Below, piece by piece: positions 1 through 12,779 of a DNA stretch of 64,000 bases. The number at the start of each line of letters is the position of its first letter. Position 1 is the stretch's first letter. A program made the translations under genes and the position numbers. The stretch is from positions 15,748,001-15,812,000 of the forward strand of contig JAYKYS010000009.1 in NCBI GenBank assembly GCA_036924285.1. Reading direction: 5' to 3'. The notes below the pieces were generated by a model. It had not been told where the DNA came from, did no database searches, and saw only the letters and a program-made list of their open reading frames with translations. The stretch comes from Asterella californica (Eukaryota; Streptophyta; Marchantiopsida; Marchantiales; Aytoniaceae).

Positions 1-223
1 CTAGACGCGGAGAGCAGTCCAGCATGGTACTTTTTGCTCGTGTGACAACAGACCATCTCGCCAGTAGTCATTTTGTTATGTTAGCTTTATGTTTTTGTTT
101 CTTGTGTATTTGTTTCGCATTTCTGAAGTGTATCTTAGACATTAATGGTATGAATTTCATGGGTTATGCTTCCTTCTTAGAGTTCGTGGTGAACTTCGCA
201 CATTAACATAATAATGGATCTAA
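1..223. other. Unassigned left edge
   Basis: This is the sequence left of the large inverted repeat. A 60-codon open frame (24-206, plus) has no recognisable domain and is hydrophobic by composition only. I see no gene that I can support here. Confidence 0.4.
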
Positions 224-2039
224 GTGATGTATCAAATATATAATCAACATCCAAAATAAACAAAGTTTACCAATCATATATCAATACAAAGGGGAGGTGC
301 TCTTAGAATAATAACAATGGCAGTGAAATGAGACAATCTTCGTGCTATGTTGTCTCTTCCTCATCTCCTTAAGACATATTAAGCAAGAAGTTAAACTTGG
401 TAACAAACATACATTTGTGCAACAACATATAGTATTCTCTTCTAAAAAGTTCTTTTCAGTTAAAAATTTTGTGTACATGTACTTTTACATTCATTAACAA
501 AATTCCTATTAGTTGTTATGTCATGTTTTAATATAATCATTTTATGATTATTTGTCCATTTTATCATAGTTTTTAGAAATTTACTTGTAGCTCGTACATG
601 AGATAACAAATACATTTGTGATGGCTACATACTTATGTTAACTATTTGTTGAGATAAGAACGATGTTCTTTTTCCATAAAAATAAATACATAATCATTCT
701 GTTCAATTACTTATGATGTCATCACTAACGTTTATCGTGTTTAGCTGAGAAAATATATCAACTTCTATGATGTCTTTATCATGCAATTGATGTAAAACAT
801 AGTACCTATCATGTTATAATCTAAATGTTTGCAGTTATCTGGCTAATCTTAACAAGATAGTATCATATTTGGTAATCATCTTATCACTAACTCCAGTCGC
901 GAGCTTATGAATTGCATTTGTGTTTATAATATGGAAAATTATCTTGATTGTGCATTGATGTTACAGAGAGTTTGTAGAATGATAGAAGTTATGTAATTTA
1001 GCAAGTAGAGGAGAATAGAGAAAAATCCACATCAGTCACTGTTGTGATCATTTGAAATTTGTGCATAAAAGCATATCAACCAGTGGTGGAAAATGATTTG
1101 TATTTGTACTTATGAAAGATGTTCATCTAACTCACACTCTATTTATTGCTATTTTCTTAATTTTTGGGTTCTATTTTTTATTATATTTATGGAATTTGAT
1201 TTAGTATAAAATAAATAATCATCTTAACGATTCTAACTCTTTGGTGGTCTATGAAAGTTCATATGACTAACTATTTCTTCTTCCATTCACATTCATGCTG
1301 TTAGATTGTAAAATCTCGCATTTCATTCTCACATTCTTAGTGCTCAATCATTTTTTTATTCATCAATTCAAGCTGCATGCACTTCACCCTCGAGGGTTCA
1401 CTAAAGGATTTTTTCATAAACAAGTGTAAGTAAAAATAGAGTATTTTTACTATTTTCAATAAAAAATTGATAAAACTAAAATACAATATTGTATATTCTA
1501 AAGATATAATTTGAAAATATTCTCTGTTATTTATAATATATATTATTTTAAGCTTATTTTCTTAGAAAAGTAGAGATATTATAATACCTCTTGATTCTCA
1601 TGTTGTCGTACACTAAATCAACTAGTCATAAGTCTTGGGAATAAATTTACTTATGGTTTATGCATTTTGACGACACCATCAAAGTAGAGCTTGTCAAGTA
1701 GACTAAAATCAAACTCTTAATCGTCACAAACATACTTGTCGAAAAAGAGTTGTGATGATTAAAAGATTTCATGCGATGTTGTGATAAGTGCTGACGTAGC
1801 ACTAACAGACGTGGAAGGATGCTGATTGTGCAAAAAAGATGACATGGAAAATGCTTATTTGTCATATTGATGAAGTGGTCAGACGATCGAGATATGATGA
1901 CATGACAATGAGGTGGTAGTGTGCATGCATGCTACTTGATGACATGCAACGAATCCACCCATCACGAACATTTTCTGATGCATGAAAGTTTTAATGGGAC
2001 AACATGATTATAATGAACTGACAAGAGTGATGAGTTGGA

Positions 2040-2660
2040 GGTTTGGACGGAGAAGTAATCGATCGATTACTTCTGTAATCGGGAGGAACAAGATAGTAAA
2101 AGACGAGAAGTAATTCATCGATCACTTCTGAAGATCGCGAGAGAAAGAAGGTCGAGGCTAAGAAGTAATACACCAACCACTTTTGGAATGGATAGAAGAA
2201 GTTTGGCTCAAATATCGAGATGTGATCCACCGTTAACTTCTGAAATTTTTGAGCATCTAGAAGTGATCCATCGATCACTTCTATTTACTTTGAGAAGTTT
2301 AGCCTTTGGTGCGGAGTACAAAAAGTGATGCATAAGATCACGTCTTTTGGGTTTTGCCAAGATGAAAGAGGATGGAACAACTCCAAAAAGAGTTTTGAGA
2401 TGTGATCCACATATCACTTTTTGGGTTTTGCCATTCGCGCAAGTGAAAAAACTATAGAATATAACAATTTTTAACAAGGTGTAGTTAAGGTTAGGAGATT
2501 AGATTTCGTGGAGATTTTGATACTGTTGAGAAGTCAAGGATGAGATTTTTTTTGTGCCACTAAGATTATTGATTTGGACTTGAATTGTCAATGAGATTTT
2601 GTCATTTTGTACTTGTGTTAGTTGGGAGAAGTGATATGTAGACCACTTCTCTTTTGTGAC
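2040..2660. repeat. Row of short imperfect palindromes (left arm)
   Basis: Successive units read GAAGTAATCGATCGATTACTTC (2053), then a variant at about 2106, partial units at about 2161 and 2218, AGAAGTGATCC..GATCACTTCT at about 2258, and more degenerate units near 2320, 2398 and 2628. Each is an outer (A)GAAGTGAT / ATCACTTC(T) inverted pair around a variable centre, spaced roughly 45-75 bp apart. The matching region of the other arm has its own row. Such rows resemble repeated recombinase or transposase binding sites; no protein that would bind them is visible here. Confidence 0.75.
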
Positions 2661-4480
2661 GGTTGTATATTCCTGTAGAGAATTCCACTGTTGATACCAT
2701 TGCGAATGGTTTTCTGAGTACTTCTCACTGAGGTTGGTAGATTTTGTATTAGAGTGAGAGCTTAGGAACCATAGATTATGAAAGTCCTGCTGTAATTACA
2801 CTTGTAGAGGAAGCTTATAAAGTATAATAAATTCATTCTTGGTTGAAAGAGACTATTGTGTGTTTGCTGTGTTTGTTCTGGCTTGATGACATCTCCCACA
2901 ACCATATATCTAGTGTATGTCATGCACACTTCAAGCAAAAAAAAATATGATAATGTGTTATTAACAAAATACAAAGATTTTTCTTCCAATATTTCATCTT
3001 TTGATAAGTCCCTTTCTTCCATCAACAACTCCAAGAATATCCATATGAGTGTATGCATTTGTTCATCTTATCCAATATCACGTTGAGACCTCATTAGAGA
3101 TTAAGCACGTATCTTATTGAATTTTAATTTCCTATCGCTTCAAAAACACTTAATAACTCTTTAGAATTTACTTCAACACGTAGATTGCAACTCAACTTTA
3201 TGCATATTGTACTCATGGAAAATGAGTTTACGTCGGTCATATCGTTCAGATTGGGCTGAGAAAGTTCTTTAATTCTTTTGTTATCACTACTACAATTTGT
3301 AGTATTTTACCACACATACATTCCAACATCTTTTCTACATTGACACTTTTAACATCTATCTAACAACATTTTTCTCTATCTTGTTGATGATAAGAGCAAT
3401 GTTGCTCATGATACTTTTGTTGTAGTTGACTATGACATCAATATTGTTATAGATTGATATATTAATCTCTTGAGATTTTTTTCAATATATCGAGGTGTAG
3501 ATATCATCAACTTTCAAGAGGATTTCATCATGAAAAATCACTATAATTACAATATAAGATCTTTTTATTCTCTATCACTCGAGATTTACATACAATTTTA
3601 TTTTAGTGTTGAATAAATGAGTGCCATGAGAAATTTTATACTTTAAGATTATATTTTCATTAGTACTCAAGGTCTACATGCATTTCATCTTTATGTCAAC
3701 AACATCCTTGACAATGTAACATGAAGAAACACATCAAGTCATGGATCTTTAGTATCTATTGTATTAGTGAGACATGATGGGTTTTTAATGTCTATTATAT
3801 TAATGAGTTACTTTTGACAAAACACTTGCAAAGTGTCTTACAACTCATCATATGATTATTCAGTCATTTAGCATTAAATATGCATATTTTAGTATTTTTC
3901 TTTGTAATACTTTGAGAGGAATATTATATTTACAAGTAGATCCATCACCAAACTATCGTAATCTTTGAATACTAAAAGTCTTGCACCCTTCAATCATTAT
4001 AAAAATCTATAGAGGATTGAATAATTATCTCAGAGAACATACACATAACCTTTAGTATTTAGAGCTCAACAAATCACTTAAACAATAATCATTCACAACT
4101 TATTGTGAGATTGATCAATAAGAACAAAAGATCATTGAGAGAAAATACAGAAATAACCAGAATCTAGTTCTCCATATATAGCAAACATCTAAAATACAAT
4201 TGTCATACATGTATTAGTTTGTGAATGATGTTGAAACATACTCTTGAGATTATTCTGCATGTATTGAAAATTGAATTATAAACAACAAAATAATGAATTC
4301 GATAGCCATGTTGTAACACCATGTGACTATACTACCACAATTAACTCACTCTTTTTTCTCTTCCATTTTCTTGCTTCTATCTCTCCTAGCCTTTGTCTTT
4401 CTCCATCTACTCTAGGTGCGTACGTACTTCCCTAATCACTCTTCTCGTCATCTTTTAGAGACGAACTGTCATCTATTCAC

Positions 4481-4839
4481 ATTTTAGACACTATAGGTTA
4501 ATTCACCTCATGTACACTTCGAAGTGTACATGAGGTTTAATATATGTTCTAACCCTTCCGGCGGAAAAGGTTAGAACATATATTAAAGTCTTCGTAAAAC
4601 GGCGCAATCTGAGAATTAAGATCTCGGTCTTATCCTTCCAGCAACGCATCAGCCCGGACTCCACTTATGGGTTATATCCTGCTGAGTTGGCTACTCCGAG
4701 ACGGGTTAATATATATCACTTATGAATTTATTCAGTTTTCATAATATTTTATTATAAGATATTTATAAGATATTTATATATTTTTCTGATAAGAAAAAAT
4801 GAAATTCACTGTACAAGGCCGTTGGGGATGCTTATTCAC
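4481..4839 (+). mobile_element. Hairpin-headed element, copy A
   Basis: The copy opens with a perfect 30-nt palindrome at 4506-4535 (core TGTACACTTCGAAGTGTACA). A second inverted repeat follows at about 4536-4588, with 19-bp arms around a CTTCCGGCGGAAAA loop. A core near 4640-4675 contains GACTCCACTTATGGGTTATA. The tail has TTTTCTGATAAGAAAA and CACTGTACAAGGC and ends GGGGATGCTTATTCAC at 4839. The opposite arm of the big palindrome reads CTATTCACATGGTTGAG with no insertion, which gives an empty site. ATTCAC occurs on both sides (4474-4480 region and 4834-4839) and once more at 4501-4506. There is no coding capacity and no terminal inverted repeat. The closest relative in the window is copy B at 16645. 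Confidence 0.8.
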
Positions 4840-4965
4840 ATGGTTGAGCTATCCTTCAACAAGACAATAGGAGAAATCTTGAACACTACTTCTAATTGGT
4901 TATTCGTTACAAAAGTTAGAAACCTTCCGCAATGTCTTTGGAACATTTGTAATGATGTCATTTCA

Positions 4966-5834
4966 TCTTTATGTTCAAATGTCTAACCTTTCTCTGATTA
5001 GTTGTACAATCCCTCTTGTGTGACACATATTATTATTATCCTTGGGGGTGTTTTGACCTTCTCGTTCCTATATGACATGGCACGATGATTGGCAAAGCCA
5101 ATCAAAGATTTGATCAAGATATTTATTCGATAGGAAAGTTCCGATCGAAATCAAATTTCATACTGGAAGACTGATAAAGCAAAAATCTGAAAAGTCTGAA
5201 CCTCCAAACCTCAAGTTCCATATAAGTAAATACATTTTTCAACTGCACAAATCCACAAACCACATGGTGTAGAAAAGAAGAATAAGTTGTTACAGAAAGT
5301 GATAGTAGCATGTGAAAGAAAGTACAAACCAATCATGAAACTAGAAAAAACTGAAGCTTAGAGCAAAATAACAGAAAAGCTACAGTATTCGTGAGAGTTG
5401 AAAGAAATGAAGAATTTAATATAATCATTTCAGTATCTTCAGTCACATTAGTCATAATTAATTAACAGTAGTAATAGTTACAAGACAAAAATTACAATCA
5501 GTTAATATTACAATAAAATAATTTATAGCTACTATCATAGGATTTATAAGAGTAATTTTATATATCGAGGATTTACAAATTACCCATAACTTGTTCTCAA
5601 TATTATCTTTTTATAATCTTTGCAAGATTAAATCTCAACCCTTCCCTTTGAGATTGAATGAAACTTTGGATCAGATCATGTGATCAATAACCGAACGTAT
5701 ATGAGTATGATTAATTCTCAGTGCGTGATCCACAAGAAAGATATCATTTTCATTTTTATCTATTTGTAACTTCCACATTTTATGTAAATTATACAAAATA
5801 ATCGTCACTCAAAATTTATCACTCAAAACACTAT
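4966..5834. other. Unique central loop of the palindrome
   Basis: This AT-rich stretch of about 870 bp has no counterpart in inverted orientation. A 69-codon minus-strand frame at 5123-5332 has no recognisable motif. I see no supported gene. Confidence 0.5.
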
Positions 5835-6173
5835 AGTGACATCATTACAAATGTTCTAAAGACATTTGCGGAAGGTTTCAAACTTTTGTAACGATCGGTC
5901 AATTAGAAGTAATGTCCAAGATTTCTCCTATTGTCTCGTTGAATGATAGCTCAACCATGTGAATAGATGGCAGTTCGTCTCTAAAAGGTAACCAGAAGAG
6001 TGATTCAGGAAGTATGTATGCACATAGAGTAGATGGAGAAAGACAAAGGGCTAGGAGAGATAGATGGAAGAAAACAGAAGAGAAACAAGAGTGAGTTAAT
6101 GATAGTATAGTCACTCGAAGCTCGGAACCACAGTCACTCGAGCTCAATGTCACCGAAGGCAGTGACACCGAGC

Positions 6174-6704
6174 ATGCTTATTCACCTCTTCCATATGAAG
6201 ATGGAAGAGGGCTACAAGCTACTAATAAATACATTCATTTATTACATATCTCTTTCGACAGGAAAGGTTAGGTAATAAATGAATGTATTTATTAATGTAT
6301 CATTGTTGTGTACTAGGCTCCCGCACTTATACCCTCTTTATAGATTTTCCAACAATGTTTACATTATTCCTGGACAACTAACAGTTAATACTTTTATTAA
6401 ACTTAATCTAAAATATTCATATAACAATTATATCATTTCTTGTAATATAAAGAGAACACCGAAGATGTTCAGCAGGCTATGATTACCGCCGCGGTTACTT
6501 CAACGTTTGACGTGAACGGCTCCCGCTCTTAAAAAAAAGGCTTCACGGAGCAAGCGAGAAATGCGGCCAGGGAGGAGAATTTAATGCAAAATGAGAATTA
6601 TCTTTAACAAACCACTGTCGACGTTAGGCTAAATGTAAAGTTTTGTTCTCTTCGGCACAAATTACATCCCTTTTGGCGTTCCACCATTTGGAATGCTTAT
6701 TCAC
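6174..6704 (+). mobile_element. Hairpin-headed element, copy C
   Basis: The copy is flanked by a 12-bp direct repeat ATGCTTATTCAC at 6174-6185 and 6693-6704. The head palindrome is at 6185-6210 (CCTCTTCCAT / ATGGAAGAGG). A second inverted repeat pairs the TAATAAATACATTCATTTAT segment near 6222 with its complement near 6275-6300, around a loop containing CTTTCGACAGGAAAGGTTAG. The left arm of the big palindrome reads straight through (AGTATAGTCACATGGTG in complement), so this is an insertion or was lost there. The middle, about 6480-6570, is more GC-rich. It is longer (about 530 bp) than copies A and B and non-coding. Confidence 0.75.
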
Positions 6705-8359
6705 ATGGTGTTACAACATGGCTATTGAATTTGTTGTTGTTTATAATTCAATATATGAACAACTCTATTACAAAAGCAAGGTAGTTGTAATAGGTCAATA
6801 CATGCAGAATAATCTCACGAGTATGTTTCAACATCATTCACAAACTAATACATGTTATGACAATTGTATTTTAGATGTCTGCTGCATATGGAGAACTAGA
6901 TTATGGTTATTTCTGCAATTTCTCTCAACGGTCTTTTGTTCTTATTGATCAATCTCACAATAAGTTGTGAATGATTATTGTTTAAATGATTTGTTGAGCT
7001 CTAAATACTAAAGGTTATGTATATGTTTTTTGAGAGAGTTATATAATCCTCTATATATTATTATAATGATTGAAGAGAGCGAGACTTTTAGTATTAAAAG
7101 ATTACGAGAGTTTGGTGATGGATCTATTTGTAAATATTGTATTGCTCTCAAAGCATTACAAATAAAATTACTAAAATATGCATGTTTAATACTAAATAAC
7201 TATATAATCATATGATGAGTTGTAAGACGCTTAGCAAGTGTTTTGACAAAAGTAACTCATTAATATAATAGACACTAAAGACTCATCATGTCTCAATAAT
7301 ATAATGGACACTAAAGATTCATGACTTGATGTGCTTTTTCATGTTACATTGTCAAGGATGTTGTTGACATAAAGATGAAATCCATGTAAACCTCGAGTAC
7401 TAATGAAAAAATAATCTTAAAGTATAAAATTTTCCTCATGGCACTCATTTATTCAACACCAAAACAAAATTGTATGTAAATCTCGAGTGATAGAGAATAA
7501 AAGGATCTTACATTGTAATTATAGTGATTTTTATGATGACATCCTCCTGAAAGTTGATGATATCTACACCTCGATATACTGAAAAAAATCTCAAGAGACT
7601 AATATCTCAATGTATACGAATATTGATGTCATAATCAACTACAACAAAAGTATCATGAGCAACATTGCTCTTATCATCAACAAGATAGAGAAAAATGTTG
7701 TTGGATGGATGTTAAAAGCGTCAATGTAGAAAAGATGTTGGAATGTAGGTGTGGTAAAATACTACAAATTGTAGTAGTGATAACAAAAGAATAATCTTAG
7801 CCAAATCTGAATGATATGATCAATGCACTCATTTTTCATGAGGACAATATGCACAAAGTTGAGTTGCAATATACGGATTGAAGTAAAGTCTAAAAAAGAG
7901 TTATTAAGTGTTTATGAACCGAGAGGAAATCTCTAATGAGTTATTAACGTGATATTGGATAAGATGAACAAATGCATACACTCATAAGGATATTCTTCGA
8001 ATTGTTAAAGAAAGAAAGTGACTTATCAAAAGATGAAATCTTGGAAGGACAACTCTTTGTATTTTGTTAATAACACATTCTCGTATTGTTGTTCGCATGA
8101 AGTGTGCCTGGGCATAAACCAGATATCTGGCTGTGGGAGATGTCATCAAGCCGGAACAAACACAGAAAACACAAAATTGTCTCCTTCAACTAAAAATGGA
8201 TTTATTTATACTTTATAAGCTTCCTCTACAAGTGTAATTACAGCAGGACTATTAGAGCTTTCACTCTAAAACCAAAATCTACCAGTCTCAATGAGAAGTA
8301 CTCAGAAAATCATTCACAATTATATCAAATTTACCTCCATTGGACTTCTCTATATGAAT

Positions 8360-8960
8360 ATACAACCATCATAAAGGAAGTGATCCATGGATCACTTCTT
8401 TCAACTAACACAAGTAGAGAATGATAAGTTCTCATTGAACTCAATTCAACTCCAAATCGATCATATTGGTTGCAGCAAAAAGATCTCGTCATTGACTTTC
8501 GAACGATATCAAAGTCTTCGTGAAATCGAATCTCCTAACCTTAACTACACCTTGTAAAAATTGTTATTTTCTATAGTTTTTCCAGGAACGTGAATGACAA
8601 AACCAAAGAAGTGATGCGGAGAAGTGATCTCTGCATCACTTGTACTCCGTGGCAAAGACTAAACTTCTCAAATGAAATAGAAGTGAATGGTGGGTCACTT
8701 CTAGAGCTCTCAAAATTTCCAAAAAGTGATCGTTGGAACACTTCTCAAAATCTAAGCGACACTCCTCCTGTCTGTTCCAAAAAAGATGGATGTATTACTT
8801 CTTAGCCTCGACCTTCTTACCCTCCCAATCTTCAGAAGTGATCGGTACTTCTCGTCTTTCACTATCTTGCTCCTCCCGGTTACAAAAGTGATCCGTGGAT
8901 TACTTCTCGCTCTTCACTATCTTGCTCCTCTCGGTTACAAAAATGATCTGTCAATTACCT
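8360..8960. repeat. Row of short imperfect palindromes (right arm)
   Basis: Units of the GAAGTGATCC..GGATCACTTC type occur near 8368-8400, 8605-8640, 8680-8703, 8723-8745, 8832-8852 and 8886-8910. They mirror the array at 2040-2660. Individual units differ between the arms, so they have been diverging separately while keeping the outer AGAAGTGAT / ATCACTTCT pairs. Confidence 0.7.
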
Positions 8961-10731
8961 CTACGTCCGAACCTCCAACTCATCACTCTTGTTAGTTCTC
9001 TGCTATCAAGTTGTCCCATTAAAACTTTAATTCCTCAGAAAATGTTCGTGATCTATGGATTCGCTGCATGTCATCAAGTAGCGTGCATGCACACTATCAT
9101 CTCATCGTCATATCATCATATCTTTATCGTCTGACCACGTCACCAATACGACAAATCTATATTTTCCATGTCATCTTTTTTGCACAATCAGCATTTTTCC
9201 AAGTCTACGAGTGTCATGTAACCTTGAATCATCATAACTCTCTTCGACAAGTCTGTTTGTGATGATTTCTGTTTGTGACGAGCTCCATTTTAGTATGCTT
9301 GACAAGCTCTACTCGATGGTGTCTTCAAAACTACATAAACCATAAGTGTAAGTAAATTTATTCTCAAGACGTCTATTCTTATGACTAGTCGATCTGTATA
9401 CGATAACGTGCGAATCAAGAAGTAAGAAGAAAATAAGAAAATACTATATATTTTTAAGAAAATAAACTTAAAATACTATATATTATAAATAATAGAGTAT
9501 ATTTTCAGTTTTTACTAAAAATAGTAAAGGTATTCTATCTTTACTTACACTTGTTTATAAAAAGATCCTTTAGTGAACCCTAAAGGATGGAGTGCATACA
9601 ACTTGAATGACGAATAAAAGAAATGATTGAGCTCTAAGAATGCGAGAATGACATGCAAGATGTTATAATCTAACTGCATCAATGTGAAGAGAAGAAGAAA
9701 TAGTTAGTCGTATGAACTCTCATACATTGAAGGATTACCATCCAAGAGTTAGAATCGTTAAGATGATGATTTATTTTATAATTATGTCAAACTCCTTAAA
9801 TATAATAAGGAAATAAAACGAATAAATATGAAATTAGCAATAAATAGAGCGTGAGTTAGATGAACATCTTTCATAAGTACAAATACAAGTCATTTTCCAC
9901 CATTGGTTGAATATGCTATTATGCAAAAATTTCAAATGGTCACAAGAGTTATGGAGGTGGATTCTTCACTACATTGTTAAATTACAAAACTTTTATCGTT
10001 TCTACAAACTACTTGTAATATCAATACACAATCAAGATAACTTTCAAGATTATAAACACAAATGCAGTTCATAAACTCACGATAAGATGATACTATCTTG
10101 TTAAGATTAGCCAGATAGTTGCAAATATTTAGATTATAATGTGATAGCTACTACGTTTTACATCAATTGCACGATAAAGACACCATAGAAGTTCACATAT
10201 TTTCTCAATTAAACATGATAAACGTTAGTCGTGAAACCATATACAATTGAACAGAATGATTATGTATTTATCTTCATGGAACAAGAACATCGTTCTTATC
10301 TCAACAAATAGTTAACATGATTATGTAGCCATCACAAATGTATTTATTATCTCATGTACGAGCTACAAGTAAATTTCAAAAAAATAGAGAAAAAATAGAC
10401 AAATAATCATAAAATGATTATATTATAACATGAGATAACTTCTAATAGGAATCTTGTTAATGAATGTAAAAGTACATGTACACAAAATTTTTATGTGAAA
10501 AAACTTTTTAGAAGAGAATACTATATGTTGTTGCACAAATCTATGTTTGTTACCAAGCTTAACTTCTTGTTTAATATGTCGTAAGGAGATGAGGAAGAGA
10601 CAACATAGCACGAAGATTGTCTCACTTCATTGGCATTGTTATCATTGTAAAAGAGCACTTTCCCTTTGTATTGATATATGATTGGTAAACTTTGTTTATC
10701 TTGGATGTTGATTATATATTTGATACATCAC

Positions 10732-12779
10732 TAGTGTTTGATATCCTTGATAGAGTAGTGAAGTATTGAGATGATGGATTATGATATAACACAATAACTG
10801 AATGGTCATATTTTTCATAAGTCCTTTTGCATTGAAATTCTTCAAGCAAAATATATCAAGATTGGTGGACCAAAGAAAGTATTGAAGAAGATCACCTAGT
10901 ATAAATTCGGATAGTGCAAGAATCAAAAGGGTAGGAAATCAGAGATCAGTAGTGAAAAATCAGTAATTAATCAGTATAATAATCAGTAGTTATGTAGTAG
11001 TTAATATATTATTTGCAGTACAAATTCCCAATAAAGTATATGAAGTATTATACACATGATGGACTATCGAACTAGATTACACATGTTGGTTCAACTTTAA
11101 TCGGTTAGCTTATGATGAAGTTCTTCAAAGTAGTGGAGATAAAAGAGCCCAAATTTGAGAAGCGAAAGTATCAAAGAATGAACATTAACAATGATATCAT
11201 ATTTCTGCTATGTGTTTCTTATCGATGAGGAGAAACATTGACTGATATAGTCTTTTAACTTACTAATCTACTCTATTAGTATGTAGACAAATACAAATTA
11301 ATTTACAGGGATTGCTGGATTGAAGTTCATGATCAATACATCATTGTTGTTAGAAACTCTCAATATAGTATATGAAATATTGGAGCTATGATTTATCAGA
11401 CCACACGACAACAAACTGATTTAACTTATGTTAATCCGTTTGCGTTCTTCGCTGCTAGTGTAGCGAGCACTAAGGACGCATCCACACCACCCTCTAGGAC
11501 TAGAGATTTTTCTTGTGTCTCTGCATCAAGTAGGATCGGTGATAAGCATGTAGTCCGCACTCGTCTTCTCGTATCTATTTTTTCTCTTCACATGTCTTGT
11601 AACCGATAGATGTTTTCCTACGACTTTTTCGATGTGAAAGGTTATACACAGGTACTATTAGACTTAGTAGCGCATAGTTGTTGGAGGGAGAGGACTACAG
11701 GACAAACATATGACCACTAGCGAGCACCATAGAAAGAAACAAAGCGTTCTTCATCTACTACTTGCATTCTGTCGTGCATTTTGTATGACATGTGAATTGT
11801 ATTGTATTGTCTTAGGATCTCGATCGGAAAGAAGTATCCATCATGTGTTATTTATCATTCTTGTTGAAGCTCAAGGGTTTCTTTAAATCACTAGTAGGGG
11901 TATAAAAGCCTTCACTTCCCACGCGGCGGACTCTTTTCACTGTAGCTGCTTTTTTTTTCTCTCAGTCAGAGTGCGGGAGGCCAAGGTCTCTGTGGAGCTT
12001 CTTGTGTCAAAAGAGCAGTTGGTCCATAGTAACGCGAGGGTAAGTGATAATAACAAAATATGATGGATAGGAGAACATTTCAAAATTCAAAATTCAGAAT
12101 ATTCTATTTCTGTGGTTCTCAGTGATCCGGGATTCACTTGATAATTTTGAAGTCATCCGTAGTCCTCCTGAGCTCATCATGGACTCATTTTGAAGCTCTT
12201 CCTTTTCTGCTCATTTTGCTACCAAGATCACAGTGTTTGAATCTATACTGCGTTGGTAACTGCGTTGCGCAAATCTCTCAGGGGCCCCCGCTCGTGCTGA
12301 ACTTACTTAGCAAAGGTTTAAAATGGTTAGCGGTGGGGATCCCCACCGCTAATATAGCGGTACTTGTGGTTTAAGGGTTTCTTATAAAAAAAATCATTAC
12401 ATTGCGTGACTTACCACCCATAGATGAACTCCCGTATGAATCAGGATCGGACCCTAGCGGATGACTTGGGACTTTTGAAATTCTTTGGAACTAGCCGTGG
12501 CCCGAGGAAGAAAAGCTCGTAGTAAGGAGCTCCTCTACCAAATCTGAACAGACCGACTAGGATCAAATTACCACCTGTCGCTTGGATTCCTCATAGGCTA
12601 GAGAATTTCTAATCGTGAAGAGCAATTGTAGTTCCACGACTTGGAAATTCTAGGGTGATAGCGTTGTTCCTAAGGGAATGTCAAGTCCATGAACATGAGC
12701 TATAGAGGAAACCTTCCTCCAGTTTCTCTACGACAATAATCACCAACACCTAACGGGAGATAGACAATGTCTGCAAATA
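10732..12779. other. Intergenic, no supported gene
   Basis: AT-rich up to about 11380, then mixed composition. Short open frames (11388-11609 and 12138-12374, plus) lack recognisable motifs. The only distinct structure is a perfect 26-nt palindrome at 12327-12352 (TTAGCGGTGGGG / CCCCACCGCTAA), centred on a GGATCC-like GAT|C. Confidence 0.5.

Larger units (their letters stand above)
224..4965 (+). repeat. Left arm of the 10.5-kb palindrome
   Basis: This arm pairs with 5835-10731 in inverted orientation. It is interrupted by a hairpin-headed insertion (about 4481-4839) that the right arm lacks. No open frame in the arm is matched by a protein-level equivalent in the other arm, so I treat its short ORFs as chance. 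Confidence 0.88.
224..10731. repeat. About 10.5-kb interrupted palindrome (whole unit)
   Basis: The reverse complement of the right half matches the left half from the outer tips (GTGATGTATCAAATATATAA at 224 and its complement ending at 10731) almost to the centre. Collinear landmarks include the block at about 380-500 against 10430-10580, the CCTTTAGTGAACCCT block at about 1395 against 9570, the block at about 4200-4325 against 6700-6840, and the block at about 4826-4965 against 5835-5965. By eye identity varies from about 80 to 95 percent with many indels, so the arms diverged over time and this is not an assembly fold-over. No target-site duplication is clear at the tips: the left flank reads TCTA and the right flank AGTG. 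I see no conserved protein in it. It could be a giant foldback-type transposon or an old inverted segmental duplication. Confidence 0.9.
5835..10731 (-). repeat. Right arm of the 10.5-kb palindrome
   Basis: Inverted counterpart of 224-4965. It carries its own insertion (copy C, about 6174-6704) plus an extra stretch of about 70 bp before it (6115-6173), neither of which is in the left arm. About 40 bp near 6760-6800 are also absent from the left arm. Its short ORFs look like chance readings of repeat sequence. Confidence 0.88.

Noticed and set aside
2762..3058. 98-codon minus-strand frame in the left palindrome arm
   Set aside because: The equivalent stretch of the other arm does not keep the frame and no motif is visible.
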